Below are positions 9,016 to 17,060 of a stretch of DNA of 34,909 nucleotides, one piece after another. The notes beneath the pieces are model-generated. The model made no database searches, was not told where the DNA came from, and saw only the letters and a list, made by a program, of their open reading frames with translations. Both the position numbers and the translations under genes were made by a program. The stretch lies in contig CALLAG010000359.1 in assembly GCA_938002705.1 (NCBI GenBank), forward strand, positions 1-34,909, written 5' to 3'. This DNA is from an uncultured Saprospiraceae bacterium. Its GTDB lineage: Bacteria; Bacteroidota; Bacteroidia; Chitinophagales; Saprospiraceae. How positions within the stretch are numbered: position 1 is the first letter of the stretch; each line of letters opens with the position of its first letter.

Positions 9016-9041
9016 TCTCTTTTTTATCAAGAAAAAAGAGA
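9016..9041. terminator. Perfect hairpin with T/A arms
   Basis: TCTCTTTTTT (9016-9025) pairs exactly with AAAAAAGAGA (9032-9041) around the loop ATCAAG. It may end transcription from the BamA-like gene or belong to a dispersed repeat; similar ATCAAG hairpins are, from memory, common in Bacteroidota intergenic repeats. The lack of a T-run after the plus-strand stem weakens a terminator role. Confidence 0.45.
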
Positions 9042-9073
9042 ATTGTGTTAAGTAATATCATTTAATATTTTTG
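9042..9073 (+). promoter_or_regulatory. Candidate Bacteroidota promoter for rlmA
   Basis: ATTG (9042-9045) resembles the -33 TTTG. A 20-base spacer leads to TATTTTTG (9066-9073), a full match to TAnnTTTG. Transcription would start near 9080, about 45 bases before the rlmA start codon. Confidence 0.45.
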
Positions 9074-9122
9074 GGTACTTAAAAACCGATTGTCACATTA
9101 AATTATTATTCTCTGTATACGA

Positions 9123-9950
9123 GTGTCTATGAATATAATCAAGTGTCCTAACTGCTCACAACCACTCGTCCATGATAAGCAATCTATGAGATGTGAAAAC
9201 GGGCATAGCTTTGACATCGCCAAAGAAGGCTATACTAATCTTATATTGCCTAACCAAAAGAAAAAACTTAATTCTGGTGATAACAAACTGATGATAAGTG
9301 CCCGAGAAGAATTTCTATCTATGGGTTACTATGATTTTCTCATAGGCTCTATAGAAAAAGAAATAATAGCATTATCACAAAAAGATAAAGGACTACATAA
9401 GCAACTATTAGATCTCGGATGTGGCAATGGATACTATACGCGTAAGCTGCTTAATGATCAAGCCACTATCCACAAATTCGGAATTGATATATCCAAAATT
9501 GCAGTAACTACCGCTGCCAAAAAAGACAAGAATTCTATCTACATAGTAGGTTCTAACTTTGATATACCTATAATGGATGATAGTGTAGATATCATAGTTA
9601 ATGTCTTCGCCCCTTGTGATCTTATAGAAGTATTGCGTGTTCTTAAGCCCAAGGGCCTATTCGTCAAAGTTATTCCGATAGATAATCACATGACCGAGGT
9701 CGCAAAGTTAGTCTACGAAACGTTTATACCACATGAATCAGATATCACCAAGGAGATAGAAGCCACAGAAAGGCTGACTGTAGTCTCGACAAAAAATGTA
9801 ATCAAAGAAATCGAAGTCCAGAAAGTAGACATTCATAATCTAATTAAAATGACACCATATTATTACAAGTTTTCTGAACAGCAAATACAACAATTAGAAA
9901 TGATGTCGGTGACGCTTTCTTTTCAAATAATAATAGCCAAACTCAAATAG
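9123..9950 (+). CDS. rlmA: RlmA-like 23S rRNA (guanine-N1) methyltransferase
   Basis: 275 residues. The N-terminal zinc finger is C8-x2-C11-x12-C24-x3-H28, followed by the RlmA signature (GYTNLILPNQKK, GDNKLMISAREEFLSMGYYDFL). A class I SAM-binding domain begins at LLDLGCGNGYYT (95-106), with a motif IV region NVFAPCD and a C-terminal part that ends in TPYYYKF and the final strand. The enzyme methylates N1 of a guanine in helix 35 of 23S rRNA, G745 by the E. coli number. The exact target (745 versus 748 in the Gram-positive relative) cannot be read from sequence. The computed start is GTG at 9123; ATG at 9129, two codons in, is equally plausible. It is followed after 12 bases by a GNAT gene. 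Confidence 0.88.
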   Translation: MSMNIIKCPNCSQPLVHDKQSMRCENGHSFDIAKEGYTNLILPNQKKKLNSGDNKLMISAREEFLSMGYYDFLIGSIEKEIIALSQKDKGLHKQLLDLGCGNGYYTRKLLNDQATIHKFGIDISKIAVTTAAKKDKNSIYIVGSNFDIPIMDDSVDIIVNVFAPCDLIEVLRVLKPKGLFVKVIPIDNHMTEVAKLVYETFIPHESDITKEIEATERLTVVSTKNVIKEIEVQKVDIHNLIKMTPYYYKFSEQQIQQLEMMSVTLSFQIIIAKLK

Positions 9951-9962
9951 GAAGTTTATTAT

Positions 9963-10712
9963 ATGAGCTCACAAAGATTAAAATACCTCAATCTCACCGA
10001 ATTAAGTGATGTGCAAGTACAACAATATCGCGATGCGGTAAGTGTTGCATTCCCCAAAATAATACAGAGCTCAAAAGTAATAAAGAATAATTGGGGCTAT
10101 ATAGAAGACCATTTCCCTAAGCACCAACTGTACTTAATAGGCGCTGATGATAATCTTATCGGATTCATGAATACAGTTCCTATACATTATGATCAATCAC
10201 TGGACCAACTTCCTAACGAGGGGTGGGACTGGCTAGTACATAAGAGCATCAGCGATCACAAGCTCAATAAAGCACCTAACACATTAGGAGGGCTTCAGGT
10301 GATTATAACTAAAAAGAACCAACGTAAAGGCTATAGCAAGTTCCTTATCGCTGAGGCTAAAAATATGATGCAAAAAAATGGCTACGAAAAATTCGTCATT
10401 CCGATAAGGCCTACCCTAAAGCAGAATTATCCTGACATGAGCATGGTAGATTACCTACACCTCAAAAATGAGAATAAAATATATGACCCGTGGATCAGAA
10501 CTCACGTGGATAGCAATGCCAAAGTAATAAGCATATGCCATAAGTCGATGAATATCAAAGGAGATATTAAATTCTGGGAAAACCTCATGAATCAAAAAAT
10601 AAAACACTCAGGATATCATCAAGTAAGTGGTGCACTTAATCCCGTCTACATTCACTTAGATTCTAATAAGGGAGAATATTATGAAGAAAACATATGGATA
10701 GCATATGAGTAA
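9963..10712 (+). CDS. GNAT-fold acetyltransferase-like protein
   Basis: 249 residues. The central part has the GNAT acetyl-CoA loop in ITKKNQRKGYSKFLIAEA (about 116-133, a Q/R-x-x-G-x-S/A type signature) after the strand GGLQVIIT. The N-terminal part with FPKIIQSSKVIKNNWGYIEDHFPKHQLYLIG and the long C-terminal extension (PIRPTLKQNYPDMSMVDY, then YDPWIRTHV) are typical of a GNAT-like family of about 250 residues of unassigned substrate. It lies 12 bases after rlmA and is probably cotranscribed with it. A bidirectional terminator follows at 10724-10764. The substrate is unknown. Confidence 0.7.
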   Translation: MSSQRLKYLNLTELSDVQVQQYRDAVSVAFPKIIQSSKVIKNNWGYIEDHFPKHQLYLIGADDNLIGFMNTVPIHYDQSLDQLPNEGWDWLVHKSISDHKLNKAPNTLGGLQVIITKKNQRKGYSKFLIAEAKNMMQKNGYEKFVIPIRPTLKQNYPDMSMVDYLHLKNENKIYDPWIRTHVDSNAKVISICHKSMNIKGDIKFWENLMNQKIKHSGYHQVSGALNPVYIHLDSNKGEYYEENIWIAYE

Positions 10713-10723
10713 GCACATAAAAA

Positions 10724-10764
10724 AATCCTGTAGAAATTGATTCAATGAATCTTCCTACAGGATT
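10724..10764. terminator. Bidirectional terminator between convergent genes
   Basis: AATCCTGTAG (10724-10733) pairs perfectly with CTACAGGATT (10755-10764), and GATTC/GAATC forms an inner stem. A run of A precedes it, giving a U-run on the minus transcript, and TATATTT follows on the plus strand. Confidence 0.8.
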
Positions 10765-10792
10765 ATATTTATACCAATTATTCAGAAAGTGC

Positions 10793-11398
10793 TTACCTTC
10801 TGAAAAAACTACCAAGAGCTTTCATCCCCATCTGCATAACCTCGCCTTTGATACTACCATCACCATCTCTATCTAACATCTTCTCGATAAATGAAGTCTC
10901 TGGTTTTTGTTGTCTTTCTTGCTGTACTGTATTCTGCAATAAAGCTCTAAGATCATTACCTTGATAATTGTTTTGTTGTTTTACTTTACCTAGCATGCTT
11001 AATGCTACAGGTGCTAGCTTCATAAGCAGATTCATAGAATTGTTTCTATCTATTCCACTTCCTTTTGATATCATTTCTACAACGTCAAATATTTTACCTC
11101 CGAAAAGGTGAGATAATATACCCATACCGTCAGTAGTTCTATTGTTGGCCATTTTGCCACCTAAGAAATCACCAAGATTATCCATTAGTCCACCATTGTG
11201 ATCTTTATTTAATGCGCCTACTAGTCCATTTAATCCTTGCTCTGATTGAGCATTTCTGGCTAATGCACTCATTAATGTAGACATCACTAAGTTGGCTCCT
11301 GTCTGAGTGTTTTGTTGTGGAACTTGTGGCATTTGGTTGTTAAGCTTTCCTACAACCTCGCTAGACAATACCTGCTGTGCTAGTTCTAATAAATTCAT
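10793..11398 (-). CDS. DUF937 domain protein with a C-terminal DxDxDG loop
   Basis: 201 residues and no signal peptide. It is Gln/Asn/Met-rich and low in aromatic residues, as usual for DUF937 proteins. The N-terminal MNLLELAQQVLSSEVVGKLN and the repeated GLMDNLGDFLGG / GILSHLFGGK segments match that family. The region SGIDRNNSMNLLMKLAPVALSMLGK (114-138) is the family's hydrophobic core. Near the end, D176-R-D178-G-D180-G181 forms a calcium-binding EF-hand-like loop. The function of the family is unknown. It is divergent from a GNAT gene across a gap with palindromic repeats. Confidence 0.8.
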   Translation of the reverse strand: MNLLELAQQVLSSEVVGKLNNQMPQVPQQNTQTGANLVMSTLMSALARNAQSEQGLNGLVGALNKDHNGGLMDNLGDFLGGKMANNRTTDGMGILSHLFGGKIFDVVEMISKGSGIDRNNSMNLLMKLAPVALSMLGKVKQQNNYQGNDLRALLQNTVQQERQQKPETSFIEKMLDRDGDGSIKGEVMQMGMKALGSFFRR

Positions 11399-11432
11399 AT
11401 TCTATTTATAGTTTTTAATAATAAATGTTACT

Positions 11433-11456
11433 CCTTACTAAGGATTTCTTACTAAG
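11433..11456. promoter_or_regulatory. Two palindromic CTTACTAAG repeats
   Basis: CCTTACTAAGG (11433-11443) is a perfect 11-base palindrome about a central C. Its core CTTACTAAG recurs at 11448-11456, 14 bases on. The pair lies between the divergent DUF937 and GNAT genes and looks like an operator. Confidence 0.4.
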
Positions 11457-11512
11457 AAAAATTCCTTTACTTAGATATTTATACAATTTTAGGTCCTAAA
11501 CCTCAATATTAT

Positions 11513-12046
11513 ATGTCATATATCATACAAACCGAACGCTTAGGTCTCCGACTGTGGCGGGACTCTGACCTCCGAGAGTTCTCCGAAATTAATGCTGACC
11601 CTGTAGTCATGGAGTACTTCCCTGATGTGATGAAGGTAGAAGAGACTGCAGCTATGATGGACAGAATCTATAAGCACCACGCAGACCACGGCTACGGCCT
11701 ATATGCAACTGAGATTCTTTCTTCTAAGGAATTTATAGGGTTTATAGGTTTTGCTCATCCCCGATTTGAAGCATCATTTACACCATGTATAGAGATTGGT
11801 TGGCGGCTTAAGGCAAGCAGTTGGAACCAAGGATACTGTACAGAAGGTGCTACCGCATGTCTAGATTATTGTAGAGACATTCTCCATAAAAACGAAATCT
11901 ACTCATGGACGTCAGTTCTCAATAAACCATCTGAACGTATCATGCAAAAAATAGGCATGGTAAAAACGGGGGAGTTCTCACACCCATTACTAGATAAGGG
12001 TTCTCGATTAGCCCAGCATGTTATTTATAAAAAAAACTTAGTGTAG
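11513..12046 (+). CDS. RimJ/RimL-type GNAT N-acetyltransferase
   Basis: 177 residues with the standard start of this branch (QTERLGLRLWRDSDLREFSEINADPVVMEYFPD). The central strand is FIGFIGFAHP and the acetyl-CoA loop is WRLKASSWNQGYCTEGA (about 102-118). The C-terminal signature SWTSVLNKPSERIMQKIGM is the usual 'N-x-x-S-x-x-x-M-x-K-x-G-F' of the Acetyltransf_3 family, with M in the last place. Members acetylate ribosomal protein N-termini, amino acids or drugs; the substrate here is not predictable. The start codon ATG at 11513 fits the family. It is a single gene with convergent neighbour 12112-12867. Confidence 0.85.
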   Translation: MSYIIQTERLGLRLWRDSDLREFSEINADPVVMEYFPDVMKVEETAAMMDRIYKHHADHGYGLYATEILSSKEFIGFIGFAHPRFEASFTPCIEIGWRLKASSWNQGYCTEGATACLDYCRDILHKNEIYSWTSVLNKPSERIMQKIGMVKTGEFSHPLLDKGSRLAQHVIYKKNLV

Positions 12047-12057
12047 TCAACAAAAAA

Positions 12058-12085
12058 AGCCAACCCAAAATAAATCGGATTGACT
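12058..12085 (-). terminator. Terminator of the thioredoxin-SPOR gene
   Basis: On the minus-strand RNA, AGUCAAUCC (12085-12077) pairs with GGGUUGGCU (12066-12058) over 9 bp with two G-U wobbles, followed by seven U residues (A-run at 12052-12058). On the plus strand the same wobbles become mismatches, so it works in one direction only. Confidence 0.7.
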
Positions 12086-12111
12086 CTTATTCGTCAAATA
12101 AAGTTTGCTGA

Positions 12112-12867
12112 TCAAATTCCTTTATCTAACAATACATCGATTCCTTTCCTACGTTTAACAAAGTGATCGATGCTTGCATCTTTAAGTCTACGAGAGACTT
12201 GTTCTATTTCCTCTATAGAGGCATACCTGCCTACATTTATGATGAATAGTTTTCGTTCTTTATCTTCTATGATTCTTATGGGTTGTGATATTTTATTGTC
12301 TATTAATGCTTTTTGTTTTACTGCATTATCCCATGACGAGAAAGCTCCCGCTTGTAATGTGTAATATTCTGTCGGTGCACTTGGTGCTTTATTGGTCATG
12401 GTAGCAGCAACTGATATCGGTCTGTTCTCTATGATCGGTTCATAGGGAATAGCTATTTTTTTGAGGGCATATTTAGATATCTCATCATAGAATTGACTTG
12501 CGGTCAGTGTCCCTGACATCTCATTGATCACTTCACCTTCCTTATCGAGTATATGTAGTGTAGGCATACAAGCGATTGCAAAATCCTCAAACATAGATGA
12601 TGATCCATTATCATCATAATCAGCTGTGATCATAACAAAATCTGTTGCTAATAAATTAGAAACTTGAGAATCAGATAGGACTTGTTCTTTGAATATTTGA
12701 CATGGTAGGCACCAGTCTGCGGTATAGTTGACGAAGATGTTTTTTCCAGATTCTTGAGCACTGTTTTTAGCGTCTATTAATACATCTGTACTTGCATTCG
12801 CATTTATATAAGCATTTGAAATGCAAAGGATTCCAAATACCGCCATCAAAGTTTTGTACTTCAACAT
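12112..12867 (-). CDS. Exported thioredoxin-like protein fused to a SPOR domain
   Basis: 251 residues. The signal-peptide-like start (LMAVFGILCISNAYINANA, cleavage near 26) precedes a thioredoxin fold with active site W52-C53-L-P-C56 and cis-Pro P102 in CMPTL. The domain is short and ends near residue 138. A linker rich in Pro/Thr/Ala (about 139-165) leads to a SPOR domain (about 166-245: YYTLQAGAFSSWDNAVKQKA, then LFIINVGRYASIEEIEQVSRRLK). SPOR domains bind glycan strands lacking stem peptides, so the reductase would be held at the cell-wall or septal peptidoglycan. The combination of WCxxC and SPOR is unusual. The gene is followed by its own terminator, and no partner gene is adjacent on its strand. 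Confidence 0.85.
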   Translation of the reverse strand: MLKYKTLMAVFGILCISNAYINANASTDVLIDAKNSAQESGKNIFVNYTADWCLPCQIFKEQVLSDSQVSNLLATDFVMITADYDDNGSSSMFEDFAIACMPTLHILDKEGEVINEMSGTLTASQFYDEISKYALKKIAIPYEPIIENRPISVAATMTNKAPSAPTEYYTLQAGAFSSWDNAVKQKALIDNKISQPIRIIEDKERKLFIINVGRYASIEEIEQVSRRLKDASIDHFVKRRKGIDVLLDKGI

Positions 12868-12975
12868 TGGTTAAAAAGGTTGGTTATTTAGATTGTTAAG
12901 TCTAATATAGCCACAATAAAAAAATTACCAATAAATATTTCGTTTAAATATCTAAACATAATATAATAGGTGACA

Positions 12976-13015
12976 AAAACCAACACATGAGATATAAAAA
13001 TCATGCGTTGGTTTT
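12976..13015. terminator. Strong 15-bp terminator after the ASST pair
   Basis: AAAACCAACACATGA (12976-12990) pairs with TCATGCGTTGGTTTT (13001-13015). The single irregular position is a G-U wobble on the minus transcript. Arms of A and T give U-runs both ways. It closes the minus-strand run of ASST genes. Confidence 0.85.
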
Positions 13016-13030
13016 CATATATATTTTGGT

Positions 13031-14716
13031 TTAGTTAGCGATAAGGAATCTACCAGCTTCTTTTTTATTGACTCTAAGGATATACAGTCCTGTTGTCCAA
13101 TCGGAAGTATTAAAATATTTTCTACCTCCACTTAATTGCACATCATTGATCATAGGTCTACCCATAAAGTCAAAGATTTCAATATTGACATACTTACCTA
13201 CCTCCCATTCGACTGTAATCATATCAGTTGCTGGATTAGGATATATCTTAAGACCATAGTTAATCTGTAGATCTCTGATATCTGTAAGTTCAGCACAATA
13301 ATCTAAGTCTGGCTCCGTCTCTATATATCCCTTACTTGTCAAGTCTCTTCCGTCAAATGCTGAATAATCCGTAGGATATCTGAACATCCTAAATGTCAGA
13401 TTATTATTAAGGGCTAATGTGGTGTCACCTTGCATTAATGGGACACCTGCCTTGATAGGTGTGATATATTCCCATACGACTTCATTATCAGGAGTGATCT
13501 CTACAGTATATCCTGTACGTCCAGAAGTAATGAGATAATTACCATTACGTAGATATTGAAAACTTGATAATCCTGTAGAGTATATTAAAGTAGAATCTAC
13601 AGGATGTGTTATTGTCAGTTCTGGCAGCTCTGGCAAAAACTTACCATTATCTGAAGTATACTCCCATGTATACATCTCAAACTCTGGAGCGACTATATTA
13701 GCAGTACTAAAATCATCGCCTGCTCTATTATTAAACAAGGACACCTTACCATAGTTAGGGTCAAAGAAATCTACAAAATCATCTATAAAAGCTACATCAT
13801 GCTGAAAAAATAATGTCTGATCATCCGCTGTACCTTGATCATAATTAGCAGGATTACCCCACCTGAACATGAGATCTCCACCTTTATTACTTCTACCTCC
13901 TGAAGCTGACGCTGCTTGTTCTGTTGTTGTTGTATGATCGATAATATATGCCTCACTGAAGTAAGGAACACTAAGAATGACATTATCATTGACAGGATCA
14001 TAATCTAAAGCATTAGAATGCATCCAATCTGCCCTTCCAGCTCCATCAAGATCAAGATTAATATCTATTTTTCCTGGGTTATCAGCTATTACTCCAAAAT
14101 TGTTTTTAGTAGAATCAAAGTCTTGAATTAAATGATCCCAAGCATGCCACTCCCATACTATCTCATCAGTAGCTGGATCTATTTCAAGTAAGTAATCTGG
14201 CCACATCTCGTCACTTGCAAGGACACTTGTATCTCTACCTGCTGCTATTACTTCATCCAGATTTTTGAGCTCCCATGCTATCATCATTATTGTTAGTCTA
14301 TTGTTCTTATTGAGTATAGCTATATCGTGATGTAATCTTGCGAGAGAGTCATTAAGTGTATAACTCCACTCTATATTATTGTCCCAATCTACAATCTCTA
14401 CAGTGGCGCCTCCTCCTCCAGCCCATATACGATCACCCGCTATAGATGCAGGTCTATGTGTTCTGACAAGCCTACCATCGTCTAGTAAGTATGCAGTATT
14501 CCCAGGACGTGTCATAGGAGCACCTTCCCAAGAATGGACTATTTCCCCGCAGTTATTAAGTAGGTATACGTTAGATTGATTATGAGGATATAATAAATTA
14601 TAGCCGTCATAAGCTTTATTAATATTGTAGGATATAAGGCCTACCGTATTCTGAGCACTTAAGCCAGCGATACCTATTATTATAAATAAAAATGTTGTTT
14701 GTATTTGTCTTATCAT
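13031..14716 (-). CDS. T9SS-exported arylsulfotransferase (ASST), paralog A
   Basis: 561 residues. The signal peptide (1-21) ends at LSAQ. A six-bladed ASST-type propeller (about 25-475) carries the family landmarks H129-H130-D131, WEWHAWDH (188-195), DWMHSN (230-235), IIDHTTTT (258-265), FRWGNP (284-290) and QHD (305-307). The C-terminal 85 residues are a T9SS type A sorting domain (YPNPATDMITVEWEVGK to GLYILRVNKKEAGRF). The family moves sulfate from a phenolic donor ester to a phenolic acceptor through a sulfohistidine; QH306D is the likely catalytic one. At the place of the Arg of paralog B (R244) this copy has P251. Its start overlaps the stop of paralog B by 4 bases (ATGA), so translation is coupled. 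Activity is an inference. Confidence 0.85.
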   Translation of the reverse strand: MIRQIQTTFLFIIIGIAGLSAQNTVGLISYNINKAYDGYNLLYPHNQSNVYLLNNCGEIVHSWEGAPMTRPGNTAYLLDDGRLVRTHRPASIAGDRIWAGGGGATVEIVDWDNNIEWSYTLNDSLARLHHDIAILNKNNRLTIMMIAWELKNLDEVIAAGRDTSVLASDEMWPDYLLEIDPATDEIVWEWHAWDHLIQDFDSTKNNFGVIADNPGKIDINLDLDGAGRADWMHSNALDYDPVNDNVILSVPYFSEAYIIDHTTTTEQAASASGGRSNKGGDLMFRWGNPANYDQGTADDQTLFFQHDVAFIDDFVDFFDPNYGKVSLFNNRAGDDFSTANIVAPEFEMYTWEYTSDNGKFLPELPELTITHPVDSTLIYSTGLSSFQYLRNGNYLITSGRTGYTVEITPDNEVVWEYITPIKAGVPLMQGDTTLALNNNLTFRMFRYPTDYSAFDGRDLTSKGYIETEPDLDYCAELTDIRDLQINYGLKIYPNPATDMITVEWEVGKYVNIEIFDFMGRPMINDVQLSGGRKYFNTSDWTTGLYILRVNKKEAGRFLIAN

Positions 14717-16353
14717 AACTTGATTACTTTATATAAATTCTGGTTGTCTCTATTTATTATTTTTATAAAATGAATACCTGCATTGAGAGAACTTACGTCT
14801 ATCGATGTATTTCGGATTTTATTGCCAGATGCGACAACAGACCCCGTTCCATCATAGATTTCATAAGATATGTCACCACCTTCTATACCGCCTATATTAA
14901 GTAGTTCTCCTACAGGATTAGGATATACAAAAATATCATAATCCAATAATTCTTCGGAGCTCACACTCAGCGAACTACATCCATCTTCTGTAGCGTCTAG
15001 TACAAGTACTTCTCCAGGGCTAAGGTCTCTACCTGCAAATCCTATAAAGTCAGGCTGATACTTATGAGCTCTGAATATATCCCTACCGCCTCTTGTCTCA
15101 CCTTGGGGTATAGGCCCGAAGTTACTCACCGGGTTCTCGTATATCCATGCAACATCTCCTGTAGGAGTCACTTCAAATAACCGGTAACCATTGCCAGAAC
15201 ATATTAATGTATTCTTATTCTCAAGGTATTGTGCTCCAGAAATACGTGGTGAGCTGAATTCCATATCTACATCCTCTATGGTCCAAGATAGCTCTGTAGG
15301 ACCATAGGCCTCCTCCTCAGGTATCGTATAGAGTCCATTATCATGACCAGTATCTATAACATCTACCGAAGAGAAATAAGGAACACGACCACCGCCATTA
15401 TTATATATCATAATAAAATTATCGTCCTCGTTATGAGTATCTAACCAGTGTGGATCATGCTGACCGAATAATTTCTTATCTGTTAATTTCCCTCTTTTGT
15501 ATACTTCAGGGTTGCCCCATCTATATAATATATCTCCACCCTTGCCATATCGTCCGCCGGTATGAGATGCCGCTTCTGCTGTTGTAGTGCTATGGTCTAT
15601 AATGTATATTTCATTAAGATTCCGAGAGCCTAATAATATCTGATCGAGTTCGGCATTATAGTCGATAGAATTAAAGTGCAACCAGTCTGCACTGGTAATT
15701 CTTGTGTAAGGATAATTAATATCCCATAGTTCTGGGTGGTCTTCTACTACACCATAATTATTCTTAGTACTATCTACATCTTGTATATAATGATCATGAG
15801 AATACCACTCCCACACAATCTCTACATCATCAGTCCCTATAGGTTTTAATTCTACGACATGCTCTGACCAGAATCCTCTATTCTCATCATAATACTCTTT
15901 TTCTCTTCCAGTATCTATGATTTCATTTTGATCTAATTTTACCCAAGCTATCAATAGTATATTGCCATTAGGCAATACCTCCATGTCATGATGATGCTGA
16001 TGCCTACTACTTGAGTAAGCATATGACCACTCCAGCTCGCCATCCCAAGAGAATATTTCCATGATTCCACCTACTCCTCCTGCACCGAAATCAGCAATGG
16101 ATTTTCCAGCTCTTAGCAGCCTTCCATCTGGCAGCAGATAGGCCATCAGACCAGCAGTGTACTCTGACTCCCATTCATTGATGATACGGCCACAATTGTC
16201 TATAAGATATGTCGATGTATAGCTACTCGGGATGATTAAGGTATACCCTTCTTGCACAGCATCATTATACTCTAGTACTCCTACAGTTCTTTGAGAAACA
16301 AGAAAAGATGAACTTATAATTGATAAAACAGATATTATAATAGATACTCTCAT
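14713..16353 (-). CDS. T9SS-exported arylsulfotransferase (ASST), paralog B
   Basis: 546 residues. Signal peptide 1-20. The family landmarks are all present: H120-H121-H122-D123, WEWYSHDH (181-188), DWLHFN (223-228), R244 (GSRNLNEIYIIDH), YRWGNP (277-282) and QHD (298-300). The C-terminal T9SS type A sorting domain starts about residue 470 (VYPNPVGELLNIGG) and ends NLYKVIKL. Mapped by eye to the E. coli enzyme, H226 and N228 would be H356 and N358, R244 would be R374 and H299 would be the sulfated H436. This copy therefore looks the most complete of the three. It is upstream of paralog A with a 4-base overlap and 56 bases after the O-methyltransferase gene, on the same strand. Confidence 0.85.
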   Translation of the reverse strand: MRVSIIISVLSIISSSFLVSQRTVGVLEYNDAVQEGYTLIIPSSYTSTYLIDNCGRIINEWESEYTAGLMAYLLPDGRLLRAGKSIADFGAGGVGGIMEIFSWDGELEWSYAYSSSRHQHHHDMEVLPNGNILLIAWVKLDQNEIIDTGREKEYYDENRGFWSEHVVELKPIGTDDVEIVWEWYSHDHYIQDVDSTKNNYGVVEDHPELWDINYPYTRITSADWLHFNSIDYNAELDQILLGSRNLNEIYIIDHSTTTAEAASHTGGRYGKGGDILYRWGNPEVYKRGKLTDKKLFGQHDPHWLDTHNEDDNFIMIYNNGGGRVPYFSSVDVIDTGHDNGLYTIPEEEAYGPTELSWTIEDVDMEFSSPRISGAQYLENKNTLICSGNGYRLFEVTPTGDVAWIYENPVSNFGPIPQGETRGGRDIFRAHKYQPDFIGFAGRDLSPGEVLVLDATEDGCSSLSVSSEELLDYDIFVYPNPVGELLNIGGIEGGDISYEIYDGTGSVVASGNKIRNTSIDVSSLNAGIHFIKIINRDNQNLYKVIKL

Positions 16354-16409
16354 AATAGGTTAAAAATAAGGACATCTTAGCGAAGAATAGACCTCTGTGA
16401 TGACATATA

Positions 16410-17060
16410 TCATATCTTTCTTATCAGGTGCAACCCATCATCTATAGGTAAGAGTACGTTCTCGACCTCCGCATGCGCATTGACATACCTATTAAATGCG
16501 TCAAGACCTTGGCCCAATTTATCATTATCATCAGAAGCTACTTTACCCTTCCACAGTACATTATCTGCTATTATGATACCTCCAGACTTCATTTTGGGTA
16601 AGACAAGATCAAAGTACTTAATGTATTGCCGCTTAGCTGCATCTATAAATACTAAGTCAAATGTCTCTTCTATCGTGGGGATTATCTCCGCTGCATCGCC
16701 TATATGCTGGACGATCTGATCATCTATCCCCGCTTTACCGAATACCTCATTAGCATAACCTTCTAATTCAGAATTCTTTTCTATGGTATAAATGAGTCCA
16801 TTGTCTTGTAGTCCTTCTGCGAGACACAATGTACCATATCCTGTAAAAGTGCCTAATTCTAGTATTGTAAGAGGCCGTAGCATCTTACTCAACATACTCA
16901 GTAAACTGCCTAGATATGCCCCTGATATCATCTGAGGTTTGTCAGTAGTCTGAGACATCATATCAAGCTCTTGTAAGATAGGACTAGGCATAGAACTCAG
17001 CGCCTTACAATAATCATTAATTTCAGGAGAAGTGATATTAGGAAATAACTTTTCTGGCAT
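16410..17060 (-). CDS. Class I SAM-dependent O-methyltransferase (catechol/caffeoyl-CoA type)
   Basis: 216 residues, the usual length of bacterial Methyltransf_3 proteins. The SAM site is ILELGTFTGYGTLCLAEGL (about 66-84). The second conserved strand is LVFIDAAKRQYIKYFD, with the metal-binding D and the K, and IIIADNVLWKGKV carries the last acidic ligand (D-N). The family methylates a hydroxyl next to another oxygen on an aromatic ring, using Mg2+; the real substrate is unknown. The start ATG at 17060 lies 23 bases inside the upstream EamA gene, which suggests cotranslation. It lies upstream of two arylsulfotransferase genes, another enzyme class of phenolic chemistry. Close homologues are also annotated as generic O-methyltransferases without known role. 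Confidence 0.88.
   Translation of the reverse strand: MPEKLFPNITSPEINDYCKALSSMPSPILQELDMMSQTTDKPQMISGAYLGSLLSMLSKMLRPLTILELGTFTGYGTLCLAEGLQDNGLIYTIEKNSELEGYANEVFGKAGIDDQIVQHIGDAAEIIPTIEETFDLVFIDAAKRQYIKYFDLVLPKMKSGGIIIADNVLWKGKVASDDNDKLGQGLDAFNRYVNAHAEVENVLLPIDDGLHLIRKI

Larger units (their letters stand above)
8756..9122. other. Gene-free gap with a folded, G-rich element
   Basis: No plausible gene lies in these 367 bases. The left part (8756-8910) is AT-rich with nothing clear. From about 8920 to 9041 it holds a G-rich segment between short inverted repeats (8932-8940 with 8976-8984) and a 10-bp hairpin (9016-9041). A promoter candidate for the next gene follows at 9042-9073. Confidence 0.55.

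Noticed and set aside
13792..14001. 69-residue open frame inside ASST A on the same strand
   Set aside because: It sits in a different frame of a clear gene, and its composition is that of an out-of-frame shadow.
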